Positions 21,458 through 32,779 of a stretch of DNA of 64,000 nt are shown one piece after another. Below the pieces are notes generated by a model. The model was given only the letters and a program-made list of their open reading frames with translations, did not search any database and was not told the DNA's origin. How positions within the stretch are numbered: position 1 is the stretch's first letter; every line of letters starts with the position of its first letter. The position numbers and the translations under genes were made by a program. Where the stretch lies: the NCBI RefSeq assembly GCF_964656455.1, contig NC_135719.1, positions 3,327,163 through 3,391,162 on the forward strand, read 5' to 3'. This DNA is from Halichoerus grypus. Lineage: Eukaryota; Chordata; Mammalia; Carnivora; Phocidae.

Positions 21458-21715
21458 TAATAATAGTTGATTCTTACTGAATGCCCACCATGTGTCTGGC
21501 ATTATGCCAAGCACATCACACACTTCACTGAATCTTCACAGCAACCTGAGGACACAGGTGATATCTTCTGTAACTATTTTACAAATAAGGCACTTGAATG
21601 TCAGTGAGGTTAAACGACTCTCCAGCATCACACAGCTGGTAAATGTGTCAGTAATGGCGGGGAAACCCAGGTCAGCGGACACCAGAATCTTAACACCATG
21701 CTATACCTTCCTCAC
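21458..21715 (-). mobile_element. MIR SINE
   Basis: Antisense MIR: TACTGAATGCCCACCATGTGTCTGGCATTATGCCAAGC, CACTGAATCTTCACAGCAACC, TTTTACAAATAAGGCACTTG, CATCACACAGCTGGTAAATG, and CACCATGCTATACC. Nearly full length. Confidence 0.9.
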
Positions 21716-22685
21716 CTTTAGTAGCAGCAGACGGACCGCAAAGAACTGAGTCACACAGGCAATTATATTAATATTTACAAGTACATGTGGAACAAATTAA
21801 GAGTGATTGATTTTGGAAACACACTTGCATGGTTGGGATTCAATCAATGAGTAACTTGTGTTCATGCAACTTTCTCCAAGGGGAGTAATTCTACCATTAA
21901 GTTATAGAAACCCTGTTCCCAAGCCAAGCTCTGTCCTCACAATTCATGTCCCTGAGCGCTCTGCATTTCATGAGAATGAGAATCACCCTCTATCTGCTCA
22001 TCCAGAAAGGGTGTGGGCTTAGGAGCTAGGATGGGCTTGTTTTGAAGAGCGTTTAGGGCCTTGTAAGACATTAGGCAAGCAAACACCTCCCTCGGTACTT
22101 AATTTGTTTCAGAATTTCGTTTCAAGTGACAGTTAGTCCAAATCTTACAGCCAAACAAAAGCAGTGAAAACATCACAGAAAAACAGTATCTGAGAAGAAG
22201 CTCTGGTTGCCTTGTGATTCATAGGGTCTAAGTCAGAACTGCCCTTGAAACTGAGGGACTACTGAATTTGGGCTCTCGGATCTCATCGTAATTCATAATA
22301 AGCAACTTTCGAAAAGCTGCCTGGGGTGTTTTCAACCTCTGTGACATCTCCCATAGTCAAGATCTCTAACTGTAATGATTTAAAAAACCACTGATCGATA
22401 GAACATATCAATAAATTTATTAACAACTATTAAGTAACCAATTTTTATATAGGCAGGTGCTACGGGGTATAATTTAACAAGACAAGGCTCATATCCTACA
22501 GTGCAGTTAATGAGACAAGTCACACAAGATATCAGACTTAAACAAATATTTAAAATATATGAGCAGTGCTTTGGGGAATAAATACTCCTACATAAATCAT
22601 CACTTCAGCTAAGGACCCTTTCACCACTTCTGTATACGAATTCCTAATTGGCTAAAAGAACATAGTATTTAAATAAGTGGAATCG
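21716..22685. other. Intronic sequence, no gene
   Basis: No repeat recognised with confidence in about 970 bp. No splice-flanked open frame. Confidence 0.35.
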
Positions 22686-22855
22686 GGATGCCTGGGTGGC
22701 TCAGTCAGTTAAGCATCTGCCTTTGGCTCAGGTCATGATCCCGGGGTCCTGGGATCAAGCCCCGCATCAGGTGTCTGCTCTCCCTCTCCCTCTGACCCTC
22801 CCCTGGCTCATGCACTCTCGTGCTCTCTCTCTCAAATAAATAAATAAAATCTTTA
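22686..22855 (+). mobile_element. Can-SINE
   Basis: GGGATGCCTGGGTGGCTCAG head, GGGATCAAGCCCC box B, shorter linker (GTGTCTGCTCTCCCTCTCCC), CTCAAATAAATAAATAAAATC tail. Target duplication AAATAAGTG (about 22671-22679 and 22862-22870). Confidence 0.93.
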
Positions 22856-23039
22856 AAGAAATAAATAAGTGTCATCACTCCATGTTAAGCCACATATCTT
22901 TCTAGGTAAGTCTAATTTAATCCTTCTAGAACCAATTTTTTGAGTCAACTTGTGTTGGAGATTCTGAAAACTGGATTCTACCATAGAAAAAACTCTAGGT
23001 TTCTGCCTTGAAAATCAGAGTATATGGAGCTCTGGTGGT

Positions 23040-23425
23040 CATTAGAGATGTCCTAAAATACGGAGCTTCTCCTATCAGCCTGTGGAATGACTCTACGTCC
23101 CCATCCCCTTCTAATTAAGTGTGGTCTTGACTGTCTTGGGCCAGTGAAATAGGAGTCTAATTGCTGGTGTAAGAAGCTTCCGGTAAGAAGCTTTAAGGAT
23201 CAGTGCACGAGTCACACACTCCCCTTCTTACTACTGTTATGTAAAATGTGTTCAAATAAAACCTCCCTCAGTCTGATCTCTTGATATTCAAAGAGCAGAG
23301 ACCCCTGCTGACAAATGGTGGGCAAGTGGCATTAGCAAGAAGTAACCCTTAATTGTTTTAAGCCACTGAGCTTTGGCAGTTGTCAGTTACTGCAGGAAAG
23401 CTGGCCGGTGTCAGAAAGGGCACAG
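23040..23425 (+). mobile_element. Possible MaLR-type LTR relic
   Basis: The right end reads TTGTTTTAAGCCACTGAGCTTTGGCAGTTGTCAGTTACTGCAGG, a phrase typical of the 3' end of MLT1-like LTRs. Upstream text (GGAATGACTCTACG, GGCCAGTGAAATAGGAG) fits an LTR only loosely. Boundaries are unsure. Confidence 0.4.
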
Positions 23426-23776
23426 TTTAACCCATGAACAAGGCAAGGTCATTAACAGCAAGGTGTTATTTTCAATGGGACATTTCACGTCAAAATCCAG
23501 ACTTCCAGCTTCTGTTGACAAACAGAAACTCTGACATGTTTATGCTTAGATGCCCCCTTCACAATGAGCAGGTACATATTCTCCAGGTCCCAAGAGCCCT
23601 CGTGCTCAGCATGACCACGCCCGAGCACTTTCTGTCTCTGAGCGTCTGTCTGGGCATGACTGTGCTGTGTGCACGACCCACCTAGCACCCTGGCTGTCCT
23701 TCACCAGAACTGCATCTCATTTCCTGTTCCAAACTTCAACCACACTTCGGGCGACATAGAAAGTACAAGTATCATC

Positions 23777-24016
23777 AGTATAGCGCAGTGGATAAGAAAA
23801 CAGATTCTGGGGTTAGGTTGCCTGGTCCACATTCCAGCTATCCCCCTTTCTAGCTGTGCAATGCAGGAAAATTCCTTAGCCTCTTCCAAACTCATTTCCA
23901 AGTGGGGATGATGACGGTACCTACCTCACACATATGAGTAGCTAACATAGCCAAGTGCTTTAGACAATGCCTGACACTTACTAAACACTCAGTGGATGTT
24001 CGTTGCTGTTAGTTTT
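23777..24016 (+). mobile_element. MIR SINE
   Basis: Sense MIR, nearly full length: CAGTATAGCGCAGTGGATAAGAAAACAGATTCTGG, TCTAGCTGTGCAATGCAGG, GGGGATGATGACGGTACCTACCTCACA, and GTGCTTTAGACAATGCCTGACAC. Confidence 0.92.
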
Positions 24017-25039
24017 ACTGTAACTACAGAGTGGCTTCTTCATCTAACCCGCTGTCACGGAATTCAGTAAACATGAATGATAAATCAGACTTTGCTCTGA
24101 GGACATGCTTCCAACCAGGCCCTGTTTCTCATAAAAATCAGACCTGCAAAGCAGAAGCAAATTTCATTCAGTGAGCGTCATCGTCTTATTCTGCCTGCCG
24201 TGCTCAGGTTCACAAAAAGTTGTCCCCAGGAGCATGCTGACTGCTCATTTAAGTGAGCAGACCATAAACACACTTGCAAAAATGTTGTGTGGTCTGTGCC
24301 AAGTGAACATCAGGGCTCAGTTCGCTCATCTGGAGGCAAGCAGCAAGAATCCCACAGTTTATTCTCTCCCATCCTAGTGACCACTGATGGCCACAGCCAC
24401 ATTGTACAAGACGGGGAATGTGCGTGAACATCATCCTGTTGAAGGAAAGATCTGAATTCTCCTGAGTGTCCGGTCATTTCTGAAGAAACGGCATACAATT
24501 CTTTTCACCCAAATAGCCTTGCCGAAAGAGCACTCAGCTTTCGGCAGCCAGGGTATCACCTGTTACCACCCAAAGAGTGGGCTTACCCATCAGCATCATG
24601 AAAACATGATAGGAAGCACACTTTTAAAGTGAACGAATTCAGTACATTTTCCCTGCAAGCCACATCAAGCCTTGGAAACTACTGGAACCAACTCGGCATC
24701 TGAGATCATGAATATGAAGAGGGGGCTGTGGTCACAAGCACAAGGAGGAACCAGGAAAAGGGAGCCAGTGCTGACTGCAGGCCTCCAGTGTGACAGCGAC
24801 TGGGCTGGACTCATGGAATGTCGTTTGCGAAAGAACAAGTTTAAAATAGGACCTACCAGGAGAATAATACCTCCTTTTTTTACCTACTGGAAACACCAAG
24901 GCTGAGAGATGGTAGGAATGAATACCACAGGAAATGAGTACATCCATGTACACAAATGAGTGTCACAAATGAGTGTCCACTCCAACCATGTCACTGAGAC
25001 AGCTCAAGCTGAGATCGCCAATGGGATTTGTTTGGGCCA
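24017..25039. other. Intronic sequence, no gene
   Basis: About 1 kb with no recognised repeat. The short open frames have no splice signals or domains. Confidence 0.35.
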
Positions 25040-26020
25040 AATGAAGTAAGCCTATTTCCCTTCTTATCTCTCCTGATTCCTCCGAAGTATCAGACACTGC
25101 TGACTTTTCTTCTTAAACACTCACCCACACTTAACTTGGTTTTCTCTTACTTTGCTATTCTACAGAAGTTCTGCCCCATCAAGTGCACCCCTTCCAAAAC
25201 TTGCTCCTCAAATGGTGGGGCCAGGACTCTGTCATTGGAAATCTGCTCTTCTTATTCAGTCTCCAAGGCCATCTATTAGCTTTAACCATGTGACGACCCC
25301 CAGATCTGTGTTTCTCATTTAGAATTCTCTCCTAAGCTCTAAATGTGTGTATCAACTTCGATATTCACAGGTACATCAAGCTCACCATCTTTTCCCCATA
25401 TACTTGGTCCTCACCCAGTATTTTCTGTCTTGAGGAATCGCCTCATTATCCACTTAGTCATCATGTCAGAAATCCAGGCTTCATTCTGAACTTCTTTCTC
25501 ACTCCCCACATCCAATAACAATCCAGTCCTAAAAGATCTTCTTCATTAACCTCTATAATTTGTCATCCCTTCTCCATCCAGCCTACCCTGTATACTCTAA
25601 GCTCTTGTTAACCCACCCTTGACCTTCTACTGTTTGGCCAGACCCTGTCCTCTCCAAATAATCTGCCACGTTGCCACTTGAGTGATCTTTCTAAAGACAA
25701 TCCCAACTGACCTATTCCTTGTAAGATTCTTCAATGACTCCTATTGTAACTTTCAGAATGTTAATGATTGGTTTCCACCTATGCCTGTAACCTCAACTTC
25801 TAGCATTATCCCACAGGTATTTTTCACCTCAATTCTACAGAATGAGTCATAGATCCTTAAATATATCTACTGTTACGTCTCTTCACCAGTGCTATTCACT
25901 CTGCTTGTGATTCCCTTTCTCATCCTGGTTTATGTAACTACTACTCAACTTTTCAAAACCTCAATGTCAAAACATTACCTTGTCCAGAGTATTCTTCTTC
26001 AGCCCAAAATAAATTAGTTT
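25040..26020 (+). mobile_element. L2 LINE, sense, 3' kilobase
   Basis: Decayed L2 text: AATCCAGGCTTCATTCTGAACTTC, CACATCCAATAACAATCCAGTCC, TTGCCACTTGAGTGATCTTTCTAAAG, TGACTCCTATTGTAACTTTCAGAATG, ending near TTACCTTGTCCAGAGTATTC. No open frame survives. Confidence 0.7.
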
Positions 26021-26694
26021 TAATAATAATTCTTTTTAATTATGCAAGCAACACATACTCCTTGTCAAAAACTTGGAAAACAAAAAAGCATGATTCCACT
26101 GACAAGTGATTCGCTTTTATTATCATTTAGAGGAAGAGCCCAAAAGTGAACTGGTATAAAGAGAAACGACTAGCAACAAATGAAATGGAAGAATGAAGTA
26201 GTAAGCCTTGACCTTTGGGAAGACTAGTCAATAGCAAGTATCAAATAAGATGGTTCAAGAGTAGGAGAGAAAGGAAGAGAGACTGGCTAGGCCACGAAGG
26301 GAGATTGGCTAGTCTAGTCTTGGAGTAAAAAGGTGAAAGTGAAAGGGGAAAAATAGTAAAATATGAGCGATATGATGGAGGTAGCAGGATACAGAGCATA
26401 TGTGAGCAAATACACTGATGACAGTATGAATTCAGGAAGGTAACACTGAGAATTCTGGTGCCATAAATAGAAATGAATAGGAATAGCAGTTGGAATAACT
26501 CATGGATCTGGGAAGAACAATACTAATTTATTTGAGGCAGAGGAAGGAGCATGCTGAATTGGCAAAATTTGTGGAATCTCCCAGAATGGACATCAAACTG
26601 AGCAATAAATGCAGGACTGGAGGCTGAGAGAGAAATAAAAGAGGGACCAAAATATGTGAATAACCTCTGCATTTCCAAGTGGATAAGACTCATT

Positions 26695-26955
26695 TGTTCA
26701 ACCAGTTTTTACTGACGACCCTCTATGGGGCCAGACATGGTAGGCATTTGGGGGTATGGCAGTGAGCAATATGTGTGATTCCTGTCCTTAAAGAACTTAC
26801 ATTCCAGTGTGGGAGAATGTCATAATCAAATTATCACACAAATAAATATGTAATTATGAAATACTATCAGTGTAATTAAAAGGTAGTATAATATAACCAG
26901 GAAGACTAATTTAGGTAGAGTAATCCCAGAAGACCTCTTAAGGAAGTGATATTAA
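26695..26955 (-). mobile_element. L2 LINE 3' end, antisense
   Basis: TTTGTTCAACCAGTTTTTACTGACGACC, GGTAGGCATTTGGGGGTATGGCAGTGAGC, AAAGAACTTACATTCCAGTG, GGAAGTGATATTAAGCTG. This matches the antisense L2 terminus. The 600 bp before it (26100-26690) hold no element I can name. Confidence 0.7.
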
Positions 26956-26982
26956 GCTGATATCATAAAGATAGTAAGAGTA

Positions 26983-27180
26983 GGGCACCTGGGTGGCTCA
27001 GTTGGTTAAGCGACTGCCTTCGGCTCAGGTCATGATCCTGGAGTCCCTGGATCGAGTCCCGCATCGGGCTCCCTGCTCGGCAGGGAGCCTGCTTCTCCCT
27101 CTGACCCTCCCCCCTCTCATGTGCTCTCTCTCTCTCATTCTCTCTGTCTCAAATAAATAAATAAAATCTTTAAAAAAAAA
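26983..27180 (+). mobile_element. Can-SINE
   Basis: GGGCACCTGGGTGGCTCAGTT head, CTGGATCGAGTCCC box B, linker with a long TCTC run, AAATAAATAAATAAAATC and A tail. Perfect 16-bp target duplication AAAGATAGTAAGAGTA (26967-26982 and 27181-27196). Confidence 0.97.
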
Positions 27181-27559
27181 AAAGATAGTAAGAGTAGCTA
27201 AGAGCATTAGGTGGAAGGCAGTGGGGACAGTATGTGTAAGAGCTTTCTGGCACTTTGCAGAATTGGAAAAACAGCACAAAAGGGGGAAGAGTGCAATCTC
27301 TGAGGAGAAGTCAACAGAAGCTTCCCACATAAAAAATCAAAAAGAAAATAAGACTGGACGAAAAACAAAACAAAACAAAACAAAAAATAGAACATCCAAG
27401 AACTGTGGGACAACTACAAAAGGTGTGGCCTGAGTGTAGTGGGAATACCAGAAGAAGAAGAAAGAGAGAAAGGAAGAGAAGTATTTCAAGCAATAATGAC
27501 TGAGAATTCCCCCCCAATTAATATCAGACACAAGTCCATAGGGCCAGGAGGCTCAAAGA

Positions 27560-29460
27560 ACACCAAGAAAGGTAAATGCCAAAAAGACTACATGTAGGCA
27601 TATCATATTCAAATTGCAAAAAATCAAAGATAAAAAAAATCTGGAAAGAAGCCAGAGGAATAAAACACCTTACCTACAGAGGAGCAAAGACAAGAATTAC
27701 ATCTGACTTCTCCTTAGGAAACATGCAAGCAAGAAGACAGTGGAGTAAAATATTTAAAGTGCTGAGAGAAAAAAAAAAGCACCAGCCCAGAATTCTGTAC
27801 CCTATGAAATTATCCTTCAAAAGTGAAAGAGAAATCAAGACTTCCTCAGGCAAACAAAAATTGAGGGAAGTTTTTTGCTAGTGGACCTAGTTCTTCAGAG
27901 TAGGAAAATGATATGGGTCAAAAATGTCGATCTATATAAAGAAGGAAGTGCACTGGAAAATGAATAAAGGAAAATAAAATAAAAACATTAATTTTTGTTG
28001 AATCTCAGATCTGTACCTCTGAAAAAAATAATGCAATATATGTTAAGAAAGAAAAAAAAAAAGAAGAAGAATGTAGCAGGAGGGGAAGAATGAAGGGGGG
28101 GAAATCGGAGGGGTAGACGAACCATGAGAGACGATGGACTCTGAAAAACAAACTGAGGGTTCTAGAGGGGAGGGGGGTGGGAGGATGGGTTAGCCAGGTG
28201 ATGGGTATTGAGGAGGGCACGTTCTGCATGGAGCACTGGGTGTTATGCACAAACAATGAATCATGGAACACTACATCAAAAACTAATGATGTAATGTATG
28301 GGGATTAACATAACAATAAAAAAAATTTTAAAAAAAATTTTTTTCTTATTCTTAATAGATCTAAAGGATTATAGTTTATCAAAATGATAGTAGCAACAAT
28401 GTATTCGATTGTGTATGCTTATATATGTATATTTGTGTAGATATATGCTTACATATGCTTATGCATAAGTGAAATGGATGATAGCAATGACACAAGGGTT
28501 ATAGGGAGAAATCAGGATTTTGGTGTTACTATTACTTTGCTGCTTGTATATTCACTATACCCAAGAAGCAGTATAGTGTTATTTGAAGGTAAATTTGGAC
28601 TAGTTATAAATGTATACTGCAATCTGTAGGGCAACTACTAAAAAAGGCAAAAACAAAAAGTATAACTGATGTATTAAATAAGGAAAGAAAATGCAATCAT
28701 ATAAAATGCTCGGTTAAAACTGCAAAAACCAAAACAGTGAACAAAAAATAGGAATATAGAACAAGGGTAACAAATAGAAAACAGTAACAAATATGGTAAA
28801 TAATCACTTTAAACATCACTGACCTAAATGTACCAATTAAAAGACAAAGATTGTCAGAGTGGATCAAAAAACAAAATCCAATTATCCATTGTCTACAAGA
28901 ATCCCCTTTTTAAAGGATAAGTAAAATGTGGTACATCCAGACAATGGAATATTAGTAATAAAAAGAAATGAGCTACCAGGTTATGAAAAGACATGGAGGA
29001 TACCTAAATGCATACTACTAGGTGAAAGAAGTCAATCTGAAAATCATACATACTCTATCATTTCAACTATATGACATCCTGAAAAACGTAAAACTATGGA
29101 GACAATAAAAAGATCGGTGCTTGCCAGGGCTTAGCAGGGGAGGCGACGATGAATAGGCAGAACAGAGAGGACTTTCATGGCAGTGAAACTACTTTGTAAG
29201 ATACTCTACTGGTAGAAACAGCCAACAAACATTTGTCAAAACCCACAGAACACACATCACCAAGAGTAAACACAGACTTTGGGTGATAATGACGTGTCAA
29301 TGTAGGTTCATTGATCAAAACAAATGTACCACTCTGGTGCAGGATTTTAATAGTGGACAAGTTTACACATATGAAGGGGTAGGGGATAGATTGGAATTCT
29401 CTGTACCTTCTACTCAATTTTGCCGTGAATCTAGAAAATTAAGTCTATTTTTTAAAAGGG
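27560..29460 (+). mobile_element. Old L1 (L1M), internally deleted and split by a younger L1
   Basis: The left part (27560-27980) has 5'/ORF1-region phrases: CTGGAAAGAAGCCAGAGG, ACAAGAATTACATCTGAC, CAGAATTCTGTACCCTATG. A carnivore L1 3' end (27985-28325) interrupts. The right part continues with AATAGGAATATAGAACAAGG, CAATTATCCATTGTCTACAAG, then jumps to the 3' end: GACAATGGAATATTAG, GTGCTTGCCAGGGCTTAGC, TTTGGGTGATAATGACGTGTC, TCTGTACCTTCTACTCAATTTTG. The ORF2 body is missing. Confidence 0.75.
27985..28325 (+). mobile_element. Young carnivore L1 3'UTR, 5'-truncated
   Basis: Recognised from the carnivore L1 3'UTR: AAATCGGAGGGGTAGACG, ACCATGAGAGACGATGGAC, AAACTGAGGGTTCTAGAGG, GAGCACTGGGTGTTATGC, AATGAATCATGGAACACTAC, then AACATAACAATAAAAAAA. 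It is far less decayed than the L1M around it. Target duplications are hidden by A/T-rich flanks. Confidence 0.9.
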
Positions 29461-29499
29461 TGGGGGTCCAGGAAGAGCCTGGAAAGGCAAAAAAGGATG

Positions 29500-29940
29500 G
29501 TGGATTTCACCATCAATGCAATGATAAGTCATCGAGGGATTAGGTTTTAAAGCAATCACTTCAGTTGCTGTGTGGAAAATGGACCTGAGGGGAACAGTGG
29601 TGGAAGCTGAGAGATCAGGAGAGGAGGCTAGCCATGCAGTTTAGGTCAGAGTTGATGAAGGCTTAGACCAAAAAAGAAGTCATGCAGACAGAAAAGAATG
29701 GTTGATTAAAAAAAAAAAAAAAAAGACTTTTGAATACAGAATGACAATGGATTAGATGTGTGTGTTGAAAGAGGAGAATCAAGAAGGACCCCAGAATTTT
29801 GCAGTGAGCAACCGGAGGCCATTTTCTAGATGAGCAGATGCAGGAAGGAGAAGCTACTCTGAAGAGCAAGATCATGGTTCGTCTTGGACCGTGTGACATC
29901 TGAGATGGCTGGTAATGCCCGACACTTGGTAGGTGGTTGG
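29500..29940 (-). mobile_element. L2 LINE, antisense
   Basis: Antisense L2 phrases: AAAGCAATCACTTCAGTTGCTGTGTGGAAAATGGACC, GGAAGCTGAGAGATCAGG, TTAGATGTGTGTGTTGAAAG. It is interrupted by an A17 run at 29707-29723. Confidence 0.6.
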
Positions 29941-30333
29941 GGTGTTGCTCTTATTCATACTGTTTTTGTTATAAGAGCATAATAAGGTACGGAATACTAG
30001 ACATAATTCTTTTAAAATATTTTTCTAGAGATTAAGGGAATGGGAGTGGAATCTCATCATTTCCCTGCCATCCCCATACCATCTCAGCCACCTTGTCCCA
30101 GTGCCCTGAATCCTCATACCCACTGCAAGCTGGGGGAGGGCGTGGGGTTCTATGTCTCAGTTCCATGCATCACAGCTTTGCAAACTCCACTCTGAAAAAT
30201 CTGCTGGAACGCACTCATGCTAATTTTTTAGTAAGTAAGTCACTGCTCCCAAAGACCCAAAACAATAAATTTTAATAAAACAGTTAGTTGTTAAAAGGCT
30301 CAAAGAGCCTATTGACGTTACCCTTCCAAAGTT

Positions 30334-30526
30334 GTGGTTCTCTAAATGGGGCCCTGGACCAGCAGCATCAGCATCTCCCATGAACTTGTTAGAAATGTAA
30401 ATTATCAGGCTCCAGCCCAGATCTACTGGATCAGAAACTCTGGGGGTGGGGGCCCAGCCCCCCGTGTTTTAACAAGTCCTTCAGGTGAATCTGATGCCCT
30501 TTCAAGTTGGAGCACCACTGACCTAG
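30334..30526. mobile_element. MER5A hAT element
   Basis: GTGGTTCTCTAAATGGGGCCC start, ATGAACTTGTTAGAAATG, GGATCAGAAACTCTGGGGG TGGGGGCCC centre, then AACAAGTCCTTCAGGTGAATCTGATGC and GGAGCACCACTGA end. It sits about 230 bp on the low-coordinate side of the exon at 30755, inside the intron. Confidence 0.85.
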
Positions 30527-30754
30527 AGGAATAAGATGTCCTCTACTGCAATCTTTTGAGTCTACCTGGACAAAGTTTACACTATTTTAAATAAGTAAAA
30601 CATAATTTGAAGGTGAGTGATACTCTCTACCATATTTTTTTACATGACAAGTATCAAAGGCAGTATTTCATCTGCACAAAGAAGAGAGTCTCAGTATGGA
30701 GAGTGGGCGTGGCACGTGCTGGCCCCAGGGGTATGGGAAGCAGGTGTGGCTTAC

Positions 30755-30991
30755 CTGACAAATTCCACTGATGCACATGTCCAGGGAATCTGTGCTGCAG
30801 CGAGTTCCATCCAGGACCTTGGGTGCCAACTCCACTACCAGGTTCTGTCCCCGTGCATGACACTTGAGCGCACAGGGGGCCGCAGGATCGTTATACCGGG
30901 GAAGCCATTCATAATAACGCCCCTGATACTGGACGTCATTGTAGGCAGAGCACTGCTGGGCTCTGAAGTCCTCCGCGTCCGGAGGGCAGTC
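30755..30991 (-). CDS. ADAMTSL3: ADAMTSL3 coding exon: end of first TSP1 repeat plus cysteine-rich module
   Basis: This exon encodes 79 residues of ADAMTS-like 3, a secreted extracellular-matrix glycoprotein that resembles ADAMTS proteases but lacks the catalytic domain. The peptide starts DCPPDAEDFRAQQCSAYND and ends DSLDMCISGICQ. It covers the last cysteine of the first thrombospondin type-1 repeat and most of the ADAMTS cysteine-rich module, with the family motif VVELAPKVLDGTRC in the middle. Read on the minus strand, a pyrimidine-rich acceptor ending CTCGCAG precedes GAC, and the exon ends CAG before GTAAGC. Both boundaries are phase 0, and 237 bp is exactly 79 codons with no stop. ADAMTSL1 is the closest alternative, but from memory the tract YNDVQYQG..YYEWLPRYNDPAAPC fits ADAMTSL3 better, since ADAMTSL1 has HNDVKHHG and SNDPDNPC. 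The preceding exon, with the TSP1 tryptophans, was not found, so it should lie beyond position 64000. Confidence 0.95.
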
Positions 30992-31031
30992 CTGCGAGCA
31001 GAGGAGAAGGGCCACACGCACATCACTCAGG

Positions 31032-31719
31032 GAGATCAGCCACCCAAAGGCTGAACAAGTTTACAAGAGTCTCACGAGACCAGACCCCACCACTGGCCTC
31101 TCACCTTGGAGTTACCTCATTTCTCCACTCTATTTAAATGCTCTCTTTTAACCATCTTGCTTTTAATTCTTCCAGGGGACTCCAGCTCTTTATAGGGGAT
31201 ATTAATTATCGTCCATGCCTTCAAGAACCATTTCAATGGGAAGGATTACTTGCCCCCACTTTCGCCCCAAAATTGCCGTGCTTTGTGAGAACCTGTGTTT
31301 GTTTCTTTGTTTCTGTTTTTGTGATTGTTAATTCATGTGCCCTCCTTCCCTGGTTTGGGCCCCCAGCCACTGCTTTTTCCTGGAACCAAGTGCCTGCCTT
31401 CAACCCACGGGAGGATGTGGAAGGACAAAATGGAGCTCTTTCAAATTCCGTCTACAACAACGGCAAGGAAATTCTAAGTAAATGCTCTAGGGAGTTCTCA
31501 TAATAATAGTAAAAAGTGTGCAAGTGTTGATGACTCAGAAATCTTTTTACTTAATTACTAATCCCTCCCATCTGGTATTTCCAAAGCCAGATGCTGGCTG
31601 ACAAAAGGTTACTTTATTCTTCAGAGTTGGGTAAAAACTTCCTAATTGATGGGAATTAATTAATTCTATACAAACTTCCCAATGAAAGAAAACAGATACA
31701 GAAAGGCAATAAATTATTT
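31032..31719. other. Intronic sequence beside the exon, no gene
   Basis: No element recognised. A 121-codon plus-strand frame at 31138-31503 has no domain I recognise and lies antisense to the gene. Confidence 0.35.
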
Positions 31720-32770
31720 TGTATTTTTTTCTTATTACAAAAGTAATCAATGGTCCTTATAAAACCTTTGGGAAATAGTTTCTATTAAAAAAAAAAGAAT
31801 AAAAGACAAAGATTCTTATACCTAAATCTTTACACAAATCCTTGATGATTTCCCAAAAACGAATTTCTGGCAATAAACTTTCTGAGAAAAAGGGTGTGTT
31901 TCATGAGCTTTTCAAAATATTGCCAAATTGCCCTCCAGGAATTTCCCTCCTTATTATCACCAGGCTCCCTAAGTTCCCTTTTTCTCAATCTCTCTTCTCA
32001 GCTTAACATTTTTCTATCATGTTAAATAGAATTTCATTATTTTAATTTACATTTCCTTTCATAGGTTTGATCACTTTCACATATATTTGCTTTTTGTATT
32101 AACTCTTCAAAAATTTCTTGTTTTCTGTCCTTCATTTATCTATTGGAATGTTTGCCTTTTTACTATTTTTAACAGATAAGACTATCAGCCTTCCTAACGA
32201 AGTTATCAACTCTTTGCCATCTGCACTGGAAATATTTTCCCCATTTGATTTTGGTTTGGTTGCTTTGCAAAGTCAAGAAAATTTATATTTCCAGGTAATC
32301 AGCTCTATTAATATTTCCTTTTAAGGCTTCTTCCCTCATTAATAAGTTTAGAAATGCTTTCTCTACCCTGCCTAAGAACAGATAAATACTGAAATGTATT
32401 TTTCTATCTCCTTTATAGTTTAGCAATTATATTTTAACACTTTTTTTTTTTAAGATTTTTATTTATTTATTTGACAGAGAGAGACACAGCGAGAGAGGGA
32501 ACACAAGCAGGGGGAGTGGGAGAGAGAGAAGCAGGTCTCCCGACAAGCAGGAGCCCGATGCAGGGCTTGATCCCAGGACCCCGGGATCATGACCCGAGCC
32601 GAAGGCAGACGCCCAACGACTGAGCCACCCAGGCGCCCCTATTTAACACTTTGTTACATCGGGAATTTATTTTGATGTGTAGTGCAAGGTAAAAACCTAA
32701 CATTATTTTTTCTACAAATAATTATTAATAAATTATCAGCCAGAATCTTAAAATATAATTTCTTTCACTT
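31720..32770 (-). mobile_element. Old L1 (L1M) 3' region, antisense, with Can-SINE
   Basis: Antisense text of ancient L1 3' ends: TTATTACAAAAGTAATCAATGG, AAAATATTGCCAAATTGCCCTCC, AACTCTTTGCCATCTGC, TTGATGTGTAGTGCAAGG. A Can-SINE splits it at 32441-32639. Confidence 0.65.
32441..32639 (-). mobile_element. Can-SINE inside old L1
   Basis: Antisense copy: AAGATTTTTATTTATTTATTTGAC, GA-rich linker complement, GGCTTGATCCCAGGACCCCGG, ending GCCACCCAGGCGCCCC. Target duplication ATTTTAACACTTT before and ATTTAACACTTT after. Confidence 0.95.
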
Positions 32771-32779
32771 CTCCCCTTT

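Larger units (their letters stand above)
19088..30754 (-). other. ADAMTSL3: ADAMTSL3 intron between the two exons
   Basis: An 11667-bp GT-AG intron on the minus strand, with donor GTAAGC at its high-coordinate end and acceptor CCGCAG at its low-coordinate end. It is phase 0. It holds several Can-SINEs, an L1 3' fragment with target duplications, MIR and L2 relics and a split old L1. I see no further coding exon inside it. Confidence 0.88.

Noticed and set aside
30755..30991. Assignment to ADAMTSL1 instead of ADAMTSL3
   Set aside because: Shared family motifs fit both, but the diagnostic residues ([30 protein letters not shown] in the next exon) agree with ADAMTSL3 as I recall it.
31138..31503. 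121-codon plus-strand frame next to the ADAMTSL3 exon
   Set aside because: It is antisense to the gene and has no recognisable domain, promoter or splice signal.
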